64,000 nucleotides of DNA from Marinilabilia salmonicolor JCM 21150 (GTDB lineage Bacteria; Bacteroidota; Bacteroidia; Bacteroidales; Marinilabiliaceae): positions 26,686 to 90,685 of the forward strand of contig NZ_AJKI01000053.1 of assembly GCF_000259075.1 (NCBI RefSeq), given 5' to 3'. A program made the position numbers and the translations under genes. Under the pieces are notes generated by a model, which was given only the letters and a program-made list of their open reading frames with translations, made no database searches and was not told the origin of the DNA. This document shows positions 42,745 through 51,456 of this stretch, piece by piece (positions within the stretch are counted from its first letter, which is position 1; each line of letters starts with the position of its first letter).

Positions 42745-43271
42745 GATTGGGAAACCCTTTTTGTTTCAAAAATTTGGTCATTGCGAGTGTCAACCCCAAT
42801 AAAATTTGGGAAATAATGCGTAAATGACAGAAGGAGTTCGTCCCTGTAGGGGGCAAACTTGAATCGAAGATCGACGACAGTCAATAACCCCGGGATCTCG
42901 ACCCGGGGTTATTGGGCAAATGAATCAGGTCCCTGAATGAGGGCCAATTATTATTTGTTTGGTTTTTTGTTTGTTCCATAAATCTGTCATTGGTAACTGG
43001 GTGAAGCAATCTCAATTTTTTAACCGGGCATCAATGTTAAAAAACCTTTAATCCGGATTCGACTTTTTTGTCTTTCTTTTCAAATTTGCATCTTTTGTAC
43101 TTTTCATTCTTACAGTAATTTAGACCGGATATATATTGCAAAGTGTGTCTTTTTTTATTTTTTAAATTCCTTAAAAATTGTAGTTTCGTGTATTAATTAT
43201 TGAAAAAAATCTTTAATCAGGGGCGAGTGACTATGCTCTTGTTTGTCAGTTTTTTAAATGGCTAAAAGTAA
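42745..43271. other. Spacer with REP-like repeat and AT-rich leader
   Basis: The 527 bases contain the reverse-oriented REP-like repeat (42848-43029) and then about 240 AT-rich bases. TAGTTTCG at 43181-43188 is a one-mismatch fit to the Bacteroidota -7 box and could start the main hydrogenase transcript about 85 bases before the next gene. Confidence 0.5.
42848..43029 (-). repeat. REP-like repeat, about 182 bp, copy 2 (inverted)
   Basis: It is the reverse complement of the repeat at 16818-17000, with local differences. It contains a stem of about 13 bp, CAATAACCCCGGG with its inverse (42882-42894 with 42902-42914). Confidence 0.85.
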
Positions 43272-43616
43272 ATGAAGATAAACAGATTACTTGAAGTTTT
43301 AGAGGGAGAGCTCGTTTGTGGCGAACAGTTTCTTGAAAAGGAAGTGGCTTGGGGATTCGCAAGTGATTTGATGAGTGATGTTTTGACATTAGATACTGAC
43401 AAACTGGTTTTGGTTACAGGGTTAAATAATTTACAGACAATCAGGACAGCTGAAGTTGCAGATATTGAGTGTATTGTATTTGTCAGGAATAAGAAGGTAT
43501 TGCCACCAATGATTGCCATAGCGCAGGAGCATGAAATGGTGTTGATAGAGTGTCGCTATTCCATGTTTGGTGCTGTTGCACGTTTGCATGAGGCAGGATT
43601 GAAGCCTGTCTATTGA
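43272..43616 (+). CDS. DRTGG-domain protein (first)
   Basis: The protein has 114 residues and no signal peptide. The pattern VLEGELVCGEQFLEKEVAWGFASDLMSDVLT followed by VLVTGLNNLQTIRTAEVADIECIVFVRNK matches the DRTGG domain, a small fold of uncertain function found in phosphotransacetylase N-termini and beside hydrogenase genes. A second, different copy lies 2 kb downstream in the same gene set. It may bind a nucleotide or mediate protein contact in a regulatory complex (inference). Confidence 0.75.
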   Translation: MKINRLLEVLEGELVCGEQFLEKEVAWGFASDLMSDVLTLDTDKLVLVTGLNNLQTIRTAEVADIECIVFVRNKKVLPPMIAIAQEHEMVLIECRYSMFGAVARLHEAGLKPVY

Positions 43617-43652
43617 TTGGTCAAATTCAAGATCTTGAAAAAAATCATCAGT

Positions 43653-43734
43653 GGATGAAACGAGCATGGAACTTTGACCCTTCAGACGTGCCGAAAAAGT
43701 GTATGTATAAAAGGATTGCGAGCTCCATCCGACC
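43653..43734 (-). repeat. Diverged 81-bp-type repeat on the minus strand
   Basis: Read on the minus strand it begins GGTCGGATGGAGCTCGCA and ends GTTCCATGCTCGTTTCATCC, following the plan of the 81-bp repeat with a changed centre. It fills most of the 140-base gap between the DRTGG and ATPase genes, inside what is otherwise an operon. Confidence 0.55.
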
Positions 43735-43756
43735 TTAAGAAACAAATTTTATACGG

Positions 43757-44170
43757 ATGAAATTTAAATACGAAATAGAGGGGGGCAATTTCTCGAAGGC
43801 GGGAAATGCCAGTAGTGCCGTAAAGAAAATATTGAAACAGCTTAATGTCCCGCCTGCAACCATAAAAAAACTGGTGGTGGCTCTTTATGAAGGAGAGGTA
43901 AATGTTGTTGCACATGCCTGGAATGGATGCATTTATGTTGATATCGATCCCGATCGCATTTTTGTAACTATTGAAGATGAAGGACCCGGAATCCCGGATA
44001 TAGGACAGGCCATGCAGGAAGGGTATTCAACAGCCTCTCAGGCCGTGAGAGAAATGGGATTTGGTGCCGGAATGGGGTTGTCCAATATGAAGAAAAATGC
44101 TGATTTGCTAAATATCAAAAGCGAGGTAGGAAAAGGCACCACGGTGGAAATTACAACATTGTTAAAATAG
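43757..44170 (+). CDS. GHKL ATPase, anti-sigma-factor-like
   Basis: The protein has 137 residues. The single-domain GHKL fold has an N box in VVALYEGEVNVVAHAW, a G1 box in IEDEGPGIPD and a G2 box in MGFGAGMGLSNMKKNADLL. This is the size and plan of RsbW/SpoIIAB-like serine kinases, with no phosphoacceptor histidine. Such proteins phosphorylate STAS partners that SpoIIE-type phosphatases then reset; no STAS gene is seen in this window. It stops nine bases before the hydrogenase-like sensor gene, so the two are probably translated from one message. Confidence 0.85.
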   Translation: MKFKYEIEGGNFSKAGNASSAVKKILKQLNVPPATIKKLVVALYEGEVNVVAHAWNGCIYVDIDPDRIFVTIEDEGPGIPDIGQAMQEGYSTASQAVREMGFGAGMGLSNMKKNADLLNIKSEVGKGTTVEITTLLK

Positions 44171-44179
44171 AAGGGTTTA

Positions 44180-45568
44180 ATGGTTGAAAGCGGGTTTTAT
44201 CATGCATTAAAGATTGATTCGGACAAGTGCTTCGGTTGTACGCACTGTATGAATGTGTGTCCTACAGCCGCGATTCGTATCCGGGATGGTGTGGCAACCA
44301 TCAGGCCTGATTGGTGTGTGGATTGCGGAGAGTGTATGCGTGCTTGCCCGGTTGATGCCATCTTTGTTGAGCAGGACGATTTTGATAAGATTTTTCAATA
44401 CAAGTGCCGGGTGGCACTGGTGCCGGCTGTTCTTATCGGACAATTTCCGGAAAAGGTAACCGAGGCAGAGATTTTTTCTGTGATGCGGGAGTTGGGCTTT
44501 ACACATGTTTTTCAAACGGAACATACGGCCGGAATTATTTCCCGGGCCATGGTTGAAACGGCCCGTGAGGTGGAGGATAAACCTGTTATTTCGTCTTTTT
44601 GTCCGGCAATCGTCCGGCTGATTCAGATAAAATTTCCTTCACTGCTTGATCAGGTAATGCGTATCAAGCCTCCCATTGATGCTTCTGCTGTATATTTTCG
44701 GAAAAGATTGGAAGATGAAGGAATTCATCCCGATGATATCGGCATCTTTTACATCACTCCGTGTGCTGCAAAGATTGCCGCCGTAAAAAGCCCTGTTGGC
44801 GAAGAGCAGTCTCCTATCGATGGGGTCATCAATATGCAGTTTGTCTATAATAAGATTTACAAATTAATTAAATCAAGACACGAGACCAGCAGTATTTCTC
44901 CGGGAGAGATGTTGCCATTGCTGAGTCCGGGATCTATTAAATACAGTCTTACCGGCGGAGAAGCATCCCGAATGGAGGGTCGATGTCTGGCTATTGATGA
45001 GATTCATAATGTCATTGAATTTCTTGAAAAGCTGGAGCATGATGAGATTGAAGGGGTTGATTTTTTGGAGCTCAGAGCATGTGATCAGAGTTGTGCCGGA
45101 GGTGTTTTGGTGGGAGGTAACCGTTTTCTGACTACCGAACGGCTTAATAAAAGAGCCAGAAGGTTTGAAGGTGTTTCAGATATCCCGGGAGATATAAAGG
45201 CCTACTCCCATTTTATGGCCAATAATATGGATATAGGATTGCTGGAGCCCCGTTCTATGATGGCACTCGATGAAGATATGGGAGAAGCCATGCGGAAGAT
45301 GCAGCAGGTACGTCATCTGATGTGTTTTTTGCCGGGTATTGATTGCGCAGCATGTGGAGCCCCAAACTGCCAGAGTCTTGCCGAAGATATTGTGCGAAGA
45401 GAATCGCAGCTGTCAGCGTGTGTTTTCATTCAGCGAATGATGGAGAAGCACAGCAAGCTTAGCGGTGAACATGCACTTAAAATCATAGAGAAAATATGGG
45501 GCAAAAACCGGTTGGATAAAGATTGTAAGAAAAAAGGGGCGGAAAATGAGGCCAATATGGAGCGTTGA
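44180..45568 (+). CDS. [FeFe] hydrogenase-like sensor (HydS type) with extra Fe-S domains
   Basis: The protein has 462 residues. Two 4Fe-4S clusters lie at the N-terminus (Cys17, 20, 23, 27 and Cys46, 49, 52, 56). The H-cluster-like core keeps the cluster ligands as Cys141, Cys195 in TPCAAK, and Cys301 and Cys305 in RACDQSCAGG. The residue before Cys141 is Phe140, where catalytic enzymes have the proton-relay cysteine (SFCP instead of SCCP). A C-terminal Fe-S domain follows with Cys382, 389, 392 and 397. Loss of the relay cysteine and the company of phosphatase and GHKL genes fit sensory [FeFe] hydrogenases such as Thermotoga HydS. It is therefore read as a hydrogen or redox sensor rather than a producer. 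No PAS domain is present. Confidence 0.85.
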   Translation: MVESGFYHALKIDSDKCFGCTHCMNVCPTAAIRIRDGVATIRPDWCVDCGECMRACPVDAIFVEQDDFDKIFQYKCRVALVPAVLIGQFPEKVTEAEIFSVMRELGFTHVFQTEHTAGIISRAMVETAREVEDKPVISSFCPAIVRLIQIKFPSLLDQVMRIKPPIDASAVYFRKRLEDEGIHPDDIGIFYITPCAAKIAAVKSPVGEEQSPIDGVINMQFVYNKIYKLIKSRHETSSISPGEMLPLLSPGSIKYSLTGGEASRMEGRCLAIDEIHNVIEFLEKLEHDEIEGVDFLELRACDQSCAGGVLVGGNRFLTTERLNKRARRFEGVSDIPGDIKAYSHFMANNMDIGLLEPRSMMALDEDMGEAMRKMQQVRHLMCFLPGIDCAACGAPNCQSLAEDIVRRESQLSACVFIQRMMEKHSKLSGEHALKIIEKIWGKNRLDKDCKKKGAENEANMER

Positions 45569-45616
45569 TTTTCCTGGTTGTGTCGGAACCATATTTAATA
45601 ATTAAAAAAGAGTCTT

Positions 45617-45952
45617 ATGACTGTAAATGAAATTGTTGAAGGGTTGAATTTATCCGTGTTTGGAGGGAAAAAGGGTCTTAGTCGGGAGGTGACCGGAGGT
45701 TATATTTCCGATCTGTTGAGTGATGTCATGGGAAATGCTTCTGAGGGAGACATCTGGGCAACTCTGCAAACTCATAAAAATGTGATGGCGGTGGCTTCTC
45801 TGAAAGAGGTGGCGGCAGTTATTCTGGTGAAGGGGTTAATTCCTGATGAGGATATGCTGGCTCAGAGTAACGAAGAAGAACTGCCGGTTCTGGGAACTGA
45901 AATGGAGACTTTTGAGCTTGCAGGTAAGCTATATGGATTGATAAAGAAGTGA
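45617..45952 (+). CDS. DRTGG-domain protein (second)
   Basis: The protein has 111 residues. The motif REVTGGYISDLLSDVMGNASEGDIWATLQTHKN is a clearer DRTGG-domain match than the first copy, with the variant VTGG in place of RTGG. Its stop codon overlaps the region where the PHP gene begins, which shows translational coupling. It probably partners the PHP protein or the GHKL ATPases (inference). Confidence 0.8.
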   Translation: MTVNEIVEGLNLSVFGGKKGLSREVTGGYISDLLSDVMGNASEGDIWATLQTHKNVMAVASLKEVAAVILVKGLIPDEDMLAQSNEEELPVLGTEMETFELAGKLYGLIKK

Positions 45953-45957
45953 CAGAT

Positions 45958-46710
45958 ATGTTGAAGGAATTTCGTGCTGATTTGCATGTCCACACGGTTC
46001 TTTCGCCTTGTGGAAGTCTGGATATGAGTCCGGCACGGATTATTTCGGAAGCAAAAGAAAAGCACATTGACATATTGGCTATAACTGATCACAACTCAAC
46101 CCGTCAGTGTAGTGTGGTAATGGAAATGGGAAGAAAAGCAGGGATTACAGTATGGGGCGGTGCAGAAATTAATACGCGTGAGGAGGTGCATTGTCTGGTG
46201 TATTTTGATGAGGTTGAGACTTTGAAGGAGTTCCAAAAATGGCTGGATCAATGGTTGGTGAAAATTAAGAACAAACCCGATTATTTTGGAGATCAGGTCT
46301 GGGTGGATGCAGAGGAGAATATTCTGGGTGAAGAACCATGGTTGCTCATTGCGGCTCTGGATCGGAGTCTTGATCAGTGTTACGAGGAGGTTCACCGGCT
46401 GGGCGGCGTTTTTGCACCGGCTCACATAGACAGACAAAGCAGTAGCCTGAGCAGTCAGCTTGGTTTTGTGCCTCCGGATATAGAGGCTGATGCGCTGGAG
46501 ATAAGCCCCAATGCCACATTGAAGATGATTGAAACGTTTGGTTGGGCGAAGATTAAGCCACTGATTGCGGGTTCGGACGCTCATCATCCGGAGAGACTGG
46601 GGATGAATATGACACGGTTAAGAATGCAAAATGCCGGTATTAAGGAATTTAAAAAGGCTTTAAAAGGAGTTGCAGGACGTGGGGTAGTACCTGAAAAATT
46701 AATGTTGTAA
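45958..46710 (+). CDS. PHP-domain metal-dependent phosphoesterase
   Basis: The protein has 250 residues from the ATG giving MLKEFRADLHVHTVLSPCG; a GTG three codons earlier overlaps the previous stop codon and is the alternative start. AAGAAG lies about nine bases before the ATG. The PHP metal-binding motifs are in place: DLHVHT, ITDHNS, GAEINTREEVHCLVYF, APAHIDR and GSDAHHPERLG. PHP enzymes hydrolyse phosphoesters of nucleotides or sugars; the substrate in hydrogenase-linked members is unknown. It sits between DRTGG and GHKL genes, which suggests turnover of a signalling nucleotide or phosphorylated partner (inference). Confidence 0.85.
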   Translation: MLKEFRADLHVHTVLSPCGSLDMSPARIISEAKEKHIDILAITDHNSTRQCSVVMEMGRKAGITVWGGAEINTREEVHCLVYFDEVETLKEFQKWLDQWLVKIKNKPDYFGDQVWVDAEENILGEEPWLLIAALDRSLDQCYEEVHRLGGVFAPAHIDRQSSSLSSQLGFVPPDIEADALEISPNATLKMIETFGWAKIKPLIAGSDAHHPERLGMNMTRLRMQNAGIKEFKKALKGVAGRGVVPEKLML

Positions 46711-46718
46711 AGGACAAG

Positions 46719-47264
46719 ATGAAGGATTTATCCATGCACATACTTGACATTGCAGAAAACTCTGTTAAAGCCGGTTCGGATAGGGTGGAAGTGGAGTTGG
46801 TTTATACTGATCGGATGCTGGAGATGACCATCTGTGACAATGGTTGTGGTATGGATGAACATATTTTAGAGAGGGTTACAGATCCTTATGCGACTTCGCG
46901 GACGTCGCGAAAAGTTGGGCTGGGGCTGCCTTTCCTAAAGATGAATGCGGAACAGACAGGAGGGACGGTTGAAATCTGGTCTGCCCCGGGAGAGGGAACC
47001 AGTGTGAAGGCAGTGTTTGACACGGGACATATAGATTGCGTTCCTGAGGGTGATTTGTCCTCAACGCTTGCATTGTTGATGACCGGTCATCCGGCAATCA
47101 ATTTTGTCATTCGATTGAAAAGAGAAAAGGATGTTTTTGAAATTTCATCCGACGAAATAAACGAAGTGCTGGACGGAGTTCCTATTTCACATCCGAAAGT
47201 GGGGATTTTTGTCAGAAATATGATTATAGAAGAGATAAAGCATATTAAATCCAATGAGTTATGA
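46719..47264 (+). CDS. GHKL ATPase, histidine-kinase-like (second)
   Basis: The protein has 181 residues. An N box (MHILDIAENSVKAGSD), a G1 box (ICDNGCGMDE), an ATP lid (VTDPYATSRTSRKVGLGLPFLK) and a beta strand end (GTSVKAVFD) define a GHKL ATPase without a dimerisation or receiver domain. The C-terminal 60 residues are an extra segment of unknown role. Its stop overlaps the next start as ATGA, so both are tightly coupled. With the other ATPase and the phosphatase it completes a putative partner-switch module. Confidence 0.85.
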   Translation: MKDLSMHILDIAENSVKAGSDRVEVELVYTDRMLEMTICDNGCGMDEHILERVTDPYATSRTSRKVGLGLPFLKMNAEQTGGTVEIWSAPGEGTSVKAVFDTGHIDCVPEGDLSSTLALLMTGHPAINFVIRLKREKDVFEISSDEINEVLDGVPISHPKVGIFVRNMIIEEIKHIKSNEL

Positions 47265-47659
47265 GCAAAGTTAAAAATCTACAGGACCTCAAAAAAATGA
47301 GGGACGAGCTCAAGGGAAAAATCAGCCTGCGAGAAAAAAGCGACCATCCTGAAAGTATGGTTCAAATAAAAGTGTCGATGGCCACCTGCGGCATTGCATC
47401 GGGAGCAAGAGATACCATGAATTATATGATAGATGAACTGGATAGTCAGGCCATTGATGCAGTGGTGACCCAAACCGGATGTATGGGGTATTGCTATGCC
47501 GAGCCCACCATTGAGGTGACTTTACCCGGAGAGAAGCCTGTAGTTTTTGGTCATGTAAATACCAAAAAGGCATCGGAAATTATTGAGAAATATATCAAAA
47601 ATGGTGAATTGGTGGACGGAATAATTCCCGATAGCTACGAAACCATCGATGGAAAATAG
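47261..47659 (+). CDS. Thioredoxin-like 2Fe-2S protein
   Basis: The protein has 132 residues. It begins with a short coiled segment, then a thioredoxin-like fold with Cys43 in MATCGIASGARD and Cys74 and Cys78 in TGCMGYCYAEP. Only three of the four cysteines usual in NuoE-type proteins are visible, as in related small proteins of hydrogenase operons. It probably passes electrons or senses redox state between HydB and the sensory module. It overlaps the preceding ATPase gene by four bases. Confidence 0.83.
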   Translation: MSKVKNLQDLKKMRDELKGKISLREKSDHPESMVQIKVSMATCGIASGARDTMNYMIDELDSQAIDAVVTQTGCMGYCYAEPTIEVTLPGEKPVVFGHVNTKKASEIIEKYIKNGELVDGIIPDSYETIDGK

Positions 47660-47803
47660 GCTGCTATTGTCAGTAATAGTATAATGTAAATTCATCAGTT
47701 GTTTTTCTGAATACCACCAGGTTTTTAAGAGGATGAAAATCTTCTATTCCGGTAATCGGGTTTAAAACTTCTGATATCTAAAAACCTAATGATCTAATTT
47801 GCT

Positions 47804-49597
47804 ATGGCCAGATTCAAAAATCATATCCTTGTTTGCGGAGGTACCGGTTGCCGGGCCTCTGAAAGCGAAGCCATTGCCGTCAATCTGAAGAGATCGATTG
47901 ATGAAAACAACCTTGAAAATGACGTACAGGTAGTACGAACCGGTTGTTTTGGCTTTTGCGAAAAGGGACCAGTGGTTAAAATGGTTCCCGATAATACCTT
48001 TTATGTTCATGTGACACCTGATGATGCCGAAGACCTTGTGCTTGAACACCTGATAAAGGGACGTAAGGTGGAACGTTTGCTTTATGTGGATCCTGAAACA
48101 AAGGAACATGTGAGCGATTCCAAACACATGGATTTTTACAAAAAACAGATTCGTATTGCTCTGAGAAACTGCGGTTTTATCAATCCGGAAAATATTGATG
48201 AATACATTGCCAGGGATGGATACAGTGCTTTGGGAACCATTCTGGATGAAATGACACCCGAAGAGGCCATTAAAGTGGTTAAAGATTCCGGCCTTCGTGG
48301 ACGGGGTGGCGGTGGATTTCCTACCGGATTGAAATGGGAAATAACCCTGAAATCGGAGTCGGAACAGAAATATGTGGTTTGTAATGCCGATGAAGGCGAT
48401 CCGGGAGCTTTTATGGATAGATCTATTCTGGAAGGCGACCCGCACTCGGTTCTTGAGGCCATGGCCATTTGCGGATATTGCATTGGCGCCGATGCCGGAT
48501 TGATCTATATCCGGGCGGAATATCCTCTGGCCATTAAACGTCTTAAGATTGCTATTGAGCAGGCTCGGGACTATGGCTTGTTTGGAAAAGATATTTTTGG
48601 ATCCGGTTTTAATTTTGATGTGGAGATCCGCTACGGAGCCGGTGCTTTCGTTTGTGGAGAAGAGACCGCTTTGATTCATTCTATGGAGGGGTTGCGAGGC
48701 GAACCTACTGTGAAGCCTCCATTTCCGTCGGTCAGTGGATATAAAGGGAAGCCTACCAATGTAAACAATGTGGAGACTTTTGCCAATATTCCTGCCATTT
48801 TCCTTAAAGGAGCTGATTGGTTCAGGAAGATTGGAACGGAGAAGAGTCCAGGAACCAAAGTTTTTGCATTGGCAGGAAAAGTTAATAATGTGGGGTTGAT
48901 TGAGGTGCCTATGGGGACAACTTTGCGTGAAGTGATATTTGATATTGGCGGAGGCATCAAAGGAGGCAAGAAGTTTAAGGCTGTTCAGACCGGAGGTCCC
49001 TCCGGCGGCTGTTTGACTGTAAATCACCTTGATTTGCCCATCGATTATGACAGTTTGATTGCCAGCGGTTCCATGATGGGGTCGGGAGGTATGATCGTGA
49101 TGGATGAGGATGACTGTATGGTGTCAATGGCCAAGTTCTATCTGGATTTTACAGTAGAAGAAAGTTGCGGTAAATGTTCGCCCTGCCGGATTGGAAACAA
49201 ACGACTTTACGAATTGCTTGAGAAAATCACCCTGGGTAAAGGAGATGAAGGAGACCTGACCCGTTTACGCAATCTGGCCAATGTCATTAAGGATACTGCT
49301 TTGTGTGGGCTGGGACAGACATCACCAAACCCGGTCCTTTCGACGATGGATAATTTCCCGGAAGAGTATGAAGCTCACGTGAAAGAGAGTAAGTGTCCTG
49401 CCGGTCAGTGTCGTGCATTGATGCAATATGTTATCCATCCCAAGCTTTGCACCGGTTGTACATTGTGCGCCCGCGTTTGTCCGGTGGATGCCATTTCAGG
49501 CGATAAAAAGATGCCGCATTTCATCGATACCTCTATCTGCATAAAATGTGGAGCTTGTATGGATAAATGTAAGTTTGGTGCCATCAGTATTCAATAA
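47804..49597 (+). CDS. hydB: NADH-dependent [FeFe] hydrogenase flavoprotein subunit HydB (NuoF-like)
   Basis: The protein has 597 residues. An N-terminal thioredoxin-like 2Fe-2S domain (Cys11, 16, 48, 52) precedes the NuoF core, with the glycine-rich NADH/FMN loop GLRGRGGGGFPTGLKW (about 163-178) and the 4Fe-4S site ESCGKCSPCR (Cys455, 458, 461 and Cys501). Two ferredoxin-type 4Fe-4S clusters close the protein (Cys549-559 and Cys579-589). This is the layout of the HydB subunit of trimeric bifurcating hydrogenases, which links NADH, ferredoxin and hydrogen. It precedes hydA by 35 bases and lies in the order hydB-hydA-hydC. Confidence 0.95.
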   Translation: MARFKNHILVCGGTGCRASESEAIAVNLKRSIDENNLENDVQVVRTGCFGFCEKGPVVKMVPDNTFYVHVTPDDAEDLVLEHLIKGRKVERLLYVDPETKEHVSDSKHMDFYKKQIRIALRNCGFINPENIDEYIARDGYSALGTILDEMTPEEAIKVVKDSGLRGRGGGGFPTGLKWEITLKSESEQKYVVCNADEGDPGAFMDRSILEGDPHSVLEAMAICGYCIGADAGLIYIRAEYPLAIKRLKIAIEQARDYGLFGKDIFGSGFNFDVEIRYGAGAFVCGEETALIHSMEGLRGEPTVKPPFPSVSGYKGKPTNVNNVETFANIPAIFLKGADWFRKIGTEKSPGTKVFALAGKVNNVGLIEVPMGTTLREVIFDIGGGIKGGKKFKAVQTGGPSGGCLTVNHLDLPIDYDSLIASGSMMGSGGMIVMDEDDCMVSMAKFYLDFTVEESCGKCSPCRIGNKRLYELLEKITLGKGDEGDLTRLRNLANVIKDTALCGLGQTSPNPVLSTMDNFPEEYEAHVKESKCPAGQCRALMQYVIHPKLCTGCTLCARVCPVDAISGDKKMPHFIDTSICIKCGACMDKCKFGAISIQ

Positions 49598-49632
49598 AAC
49601 GGGTCTGAAACTTTCAACAAAAACAACGACTT

Positions 49633-51402
49633 ATGAATTTAGTGAAATTAACCATAGATAATAAACCGGTGGTGGTGGAAAACGGAACCACCTTATTGGA
49701 AGCGGCCAAATCCATCGGCATTAAAATTCCGTCTTTGTGCTATATGAAGATGGACGATATGAATTTTGAAAACAAACCGGGCGGTTGCCGGGTGTGTGTA
49801 GTTGAAGTAGAGGGAAGGCGCAATCTGGCTCCGGCCTGTAAAACTGAATGTACCGAGGGAATGGTGGTCAATACCCATACGGTAAGGGTGGTCAATGCCC
49901 GCCGTACCGTGGTTGAGCTGATCTTATCTGACCATCCGGCAGAGTGTCTGACATGTGCCAAATCCGGAGAATGCGAATTGCAGGATCTGGCGCAGAATCT
50001 GGGTATTCGTGAAATCCATTATACCGGAGAGCAGTCGCATTACAAAGGTGATCTGTCTCCTGCAATTATTCGTGAAATGGATAAGTGCATCATGTGTCGC
50101 CGGTGCGAAACAGCCTGTAATGAAGTACAGACAGTTGGTGTTTTGTCGGCAGTGAACCGTGGCTTTGAATCGGTAGTGGCTCCGGCATTTGAGATGGATC
50201 TTGACCATTCGGTGTGTACTTATTGCGGCCAGTGTGTGGCTGTTTGTCCCACAGGCGCGCTCACAGAGCGGGATTATACCTGGAAGGTGATTGAGGCGCT
50301 GGTGGATCCCACAAAAACAGTGGTGGTACAGACAGCTCCGGCAGTTCGTGCTGCATTGGGTGAATCGTTCGGCATGGAACCCGGAACACTGGTGACAGGC
50401 AAAATGGTCTCAGCACTTCGGAAATTGGGATTTGATTATGTATTTGATACTGATTTTGCTGCTGACCTGACTATTATGGAGGAAGGAACAGAGTTGCTGG
50501 ATCGGTTGAACAGACATCTGAATGGTGATCAAGAGGTGAAACTGCCAATACTGACCAGCTGTTGCCCCGGATGGGTGAAATTCTTTGAGCATCAGTTTCC
50601 GGAAATGATGGATGTGCCATCTACTTCAAAGTCGCCTCAGCAAATGTTTGGCTCTATTGCCAAATCATATTTTGCCAAAAAAATGAATAAAAAGCGGGAA
50701 GATTTGGTAGTGGTATCTGTAATGCCTTGTCTTGCCAAAAAATATGAGTGTACAAGGGAAGAATTTTCTGTGAATGGAGATCCCGATGTGAATGTTTCTA
50801 TTTCCACTCGTGAGCTTGCCCAGTTGATTCGAAATGCGAATCTGGATTTTGCCGTCTTACCTGATGATGATTTTGACCAACCATTAGGTGAATCTACTGG
50901 AGCAAGTGTTATTTTCGGAACTACAGGTGGTGTCATTGAAGCTGCTGTGCGCACTGCCTATGAGCTGCATACGGGCAAACATCTGGAAAAAGTTGATTTT
51001 ACAGAACTCAGGGGCATGGAAGGTTCCCGGAAAGCAACGGTTGATTTTGATGGTCTAAAACTGAATATCGGAATTGCCCATGGATTAGGAAATGCCAGAA
51101 AGCTGCTGGAAGAGGTCAAGTCCGGAAAGTCTGAGTTTCATGCCATTGAAATTATGGCATGTCCCGGTGGATGTATCGGAGGTGGTGGACAACCTTATCA
51201 TCATGGTAATGTGGATATTCTGAAGAAACGTCAGCGGGCCATTTACGAGGAAGATAAGGGTAAGCCCATTCGTAAGTCACATGAGAACCCATTTATTCAG
51301 CAGTTGTACAAAGAATTTCTGGGTAAACCAATGAGTGATTTGTCGCATGAATTGCTGCATACGCATTATTTCGACCGTAAGAAAAAGGCCGAGATCGAAT
51401 AG
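49633..51402 (+). CDS. hydA: [FeFe] hydrogenase catalytic subunit HydA
   Basis: The protein has 589 residues. A plant-type 2Fe-2S domain (Cys36, 52, 55, 69) is followed by a His-Cys 4Fe-4S cluster (His101, Cys105, 108, 114), two 4Fe-4S clusters (from Cys152 and Cys195) and the H-cluster domain. The signatures TSCCPGW with proton-relay Cys310 and ligand Cys311, MPCLAKKYE with Cys366, and MACPGGCIGGGGQP with Cys510 and Cys514 are all complete. A small-subunit-like tail ends the protein (from about 530). It makes or consumes hydrogen in the cytosol using electrons from HydB. The intact motifs contrast with the degenerate sensor 5 kb upstream. Confidence 0.96.
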   Translation: MNLVKLTIDNKPVVVENGTTLLEAAKSIGIKIPSLCYMKMDDMNFENKPGGCRVCVVEVEGRRNLAPACKTECTEGMVVNTHTVRVVNARRTVVELILSDHPAECLTCAKSGECELQDLAQNLGIREIHYTGEQSHYKGDLSPAIIREMDKCIMCRRCETACNEVQTVGVLSAVNRGFESVVAPAFEMDLDHSVCTYCGQCVAVCPTGALTERDYTWKVIEALVDPTKTVVVQTAPAVRAALGESFGMEPGTLVTGKMVSALRKLGFDYVFDTDFAADLTIMEEGTELLDRLNRHLNGDQEVKLPILTSCCPGWVKFFEHQFPEMMDVPSTSKSPQQMFGSIAKSYFAKKMNKKREDLVVVSVMPCLAKKYECTREEFSVNGDPDVNVSISTRELAQLIRNANLDFAVLPDDDFDQPLGESTGASVIFGTTGGVIEAAVRTAYELHTGKHLEKVDFTELRGMEGSRKATVDFDGLKLNIGIAHGLGNARKLLEEVKSGKSEFHAIEIMACPGGCIGGGGQPYHHGNVDILKKRQRAIYEEDKGKPIRKSHENPFIQQLYKEFLGKPMSDLSHELLHTHYFDRKKKAEIE

Positions 51403-51456
51403 TCTTTGACAGCGAGTTGATAATTGGTAATTGTTCATTGTTAATTGAAAACAGTT

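Noticed and set aside
47786..49027. 413-codon frame on the minus strand opposite hydB
   Set aside because: It is antisense to a gene with complete cofactor motifs; no domains of its own and basic, low-plausibility composition.
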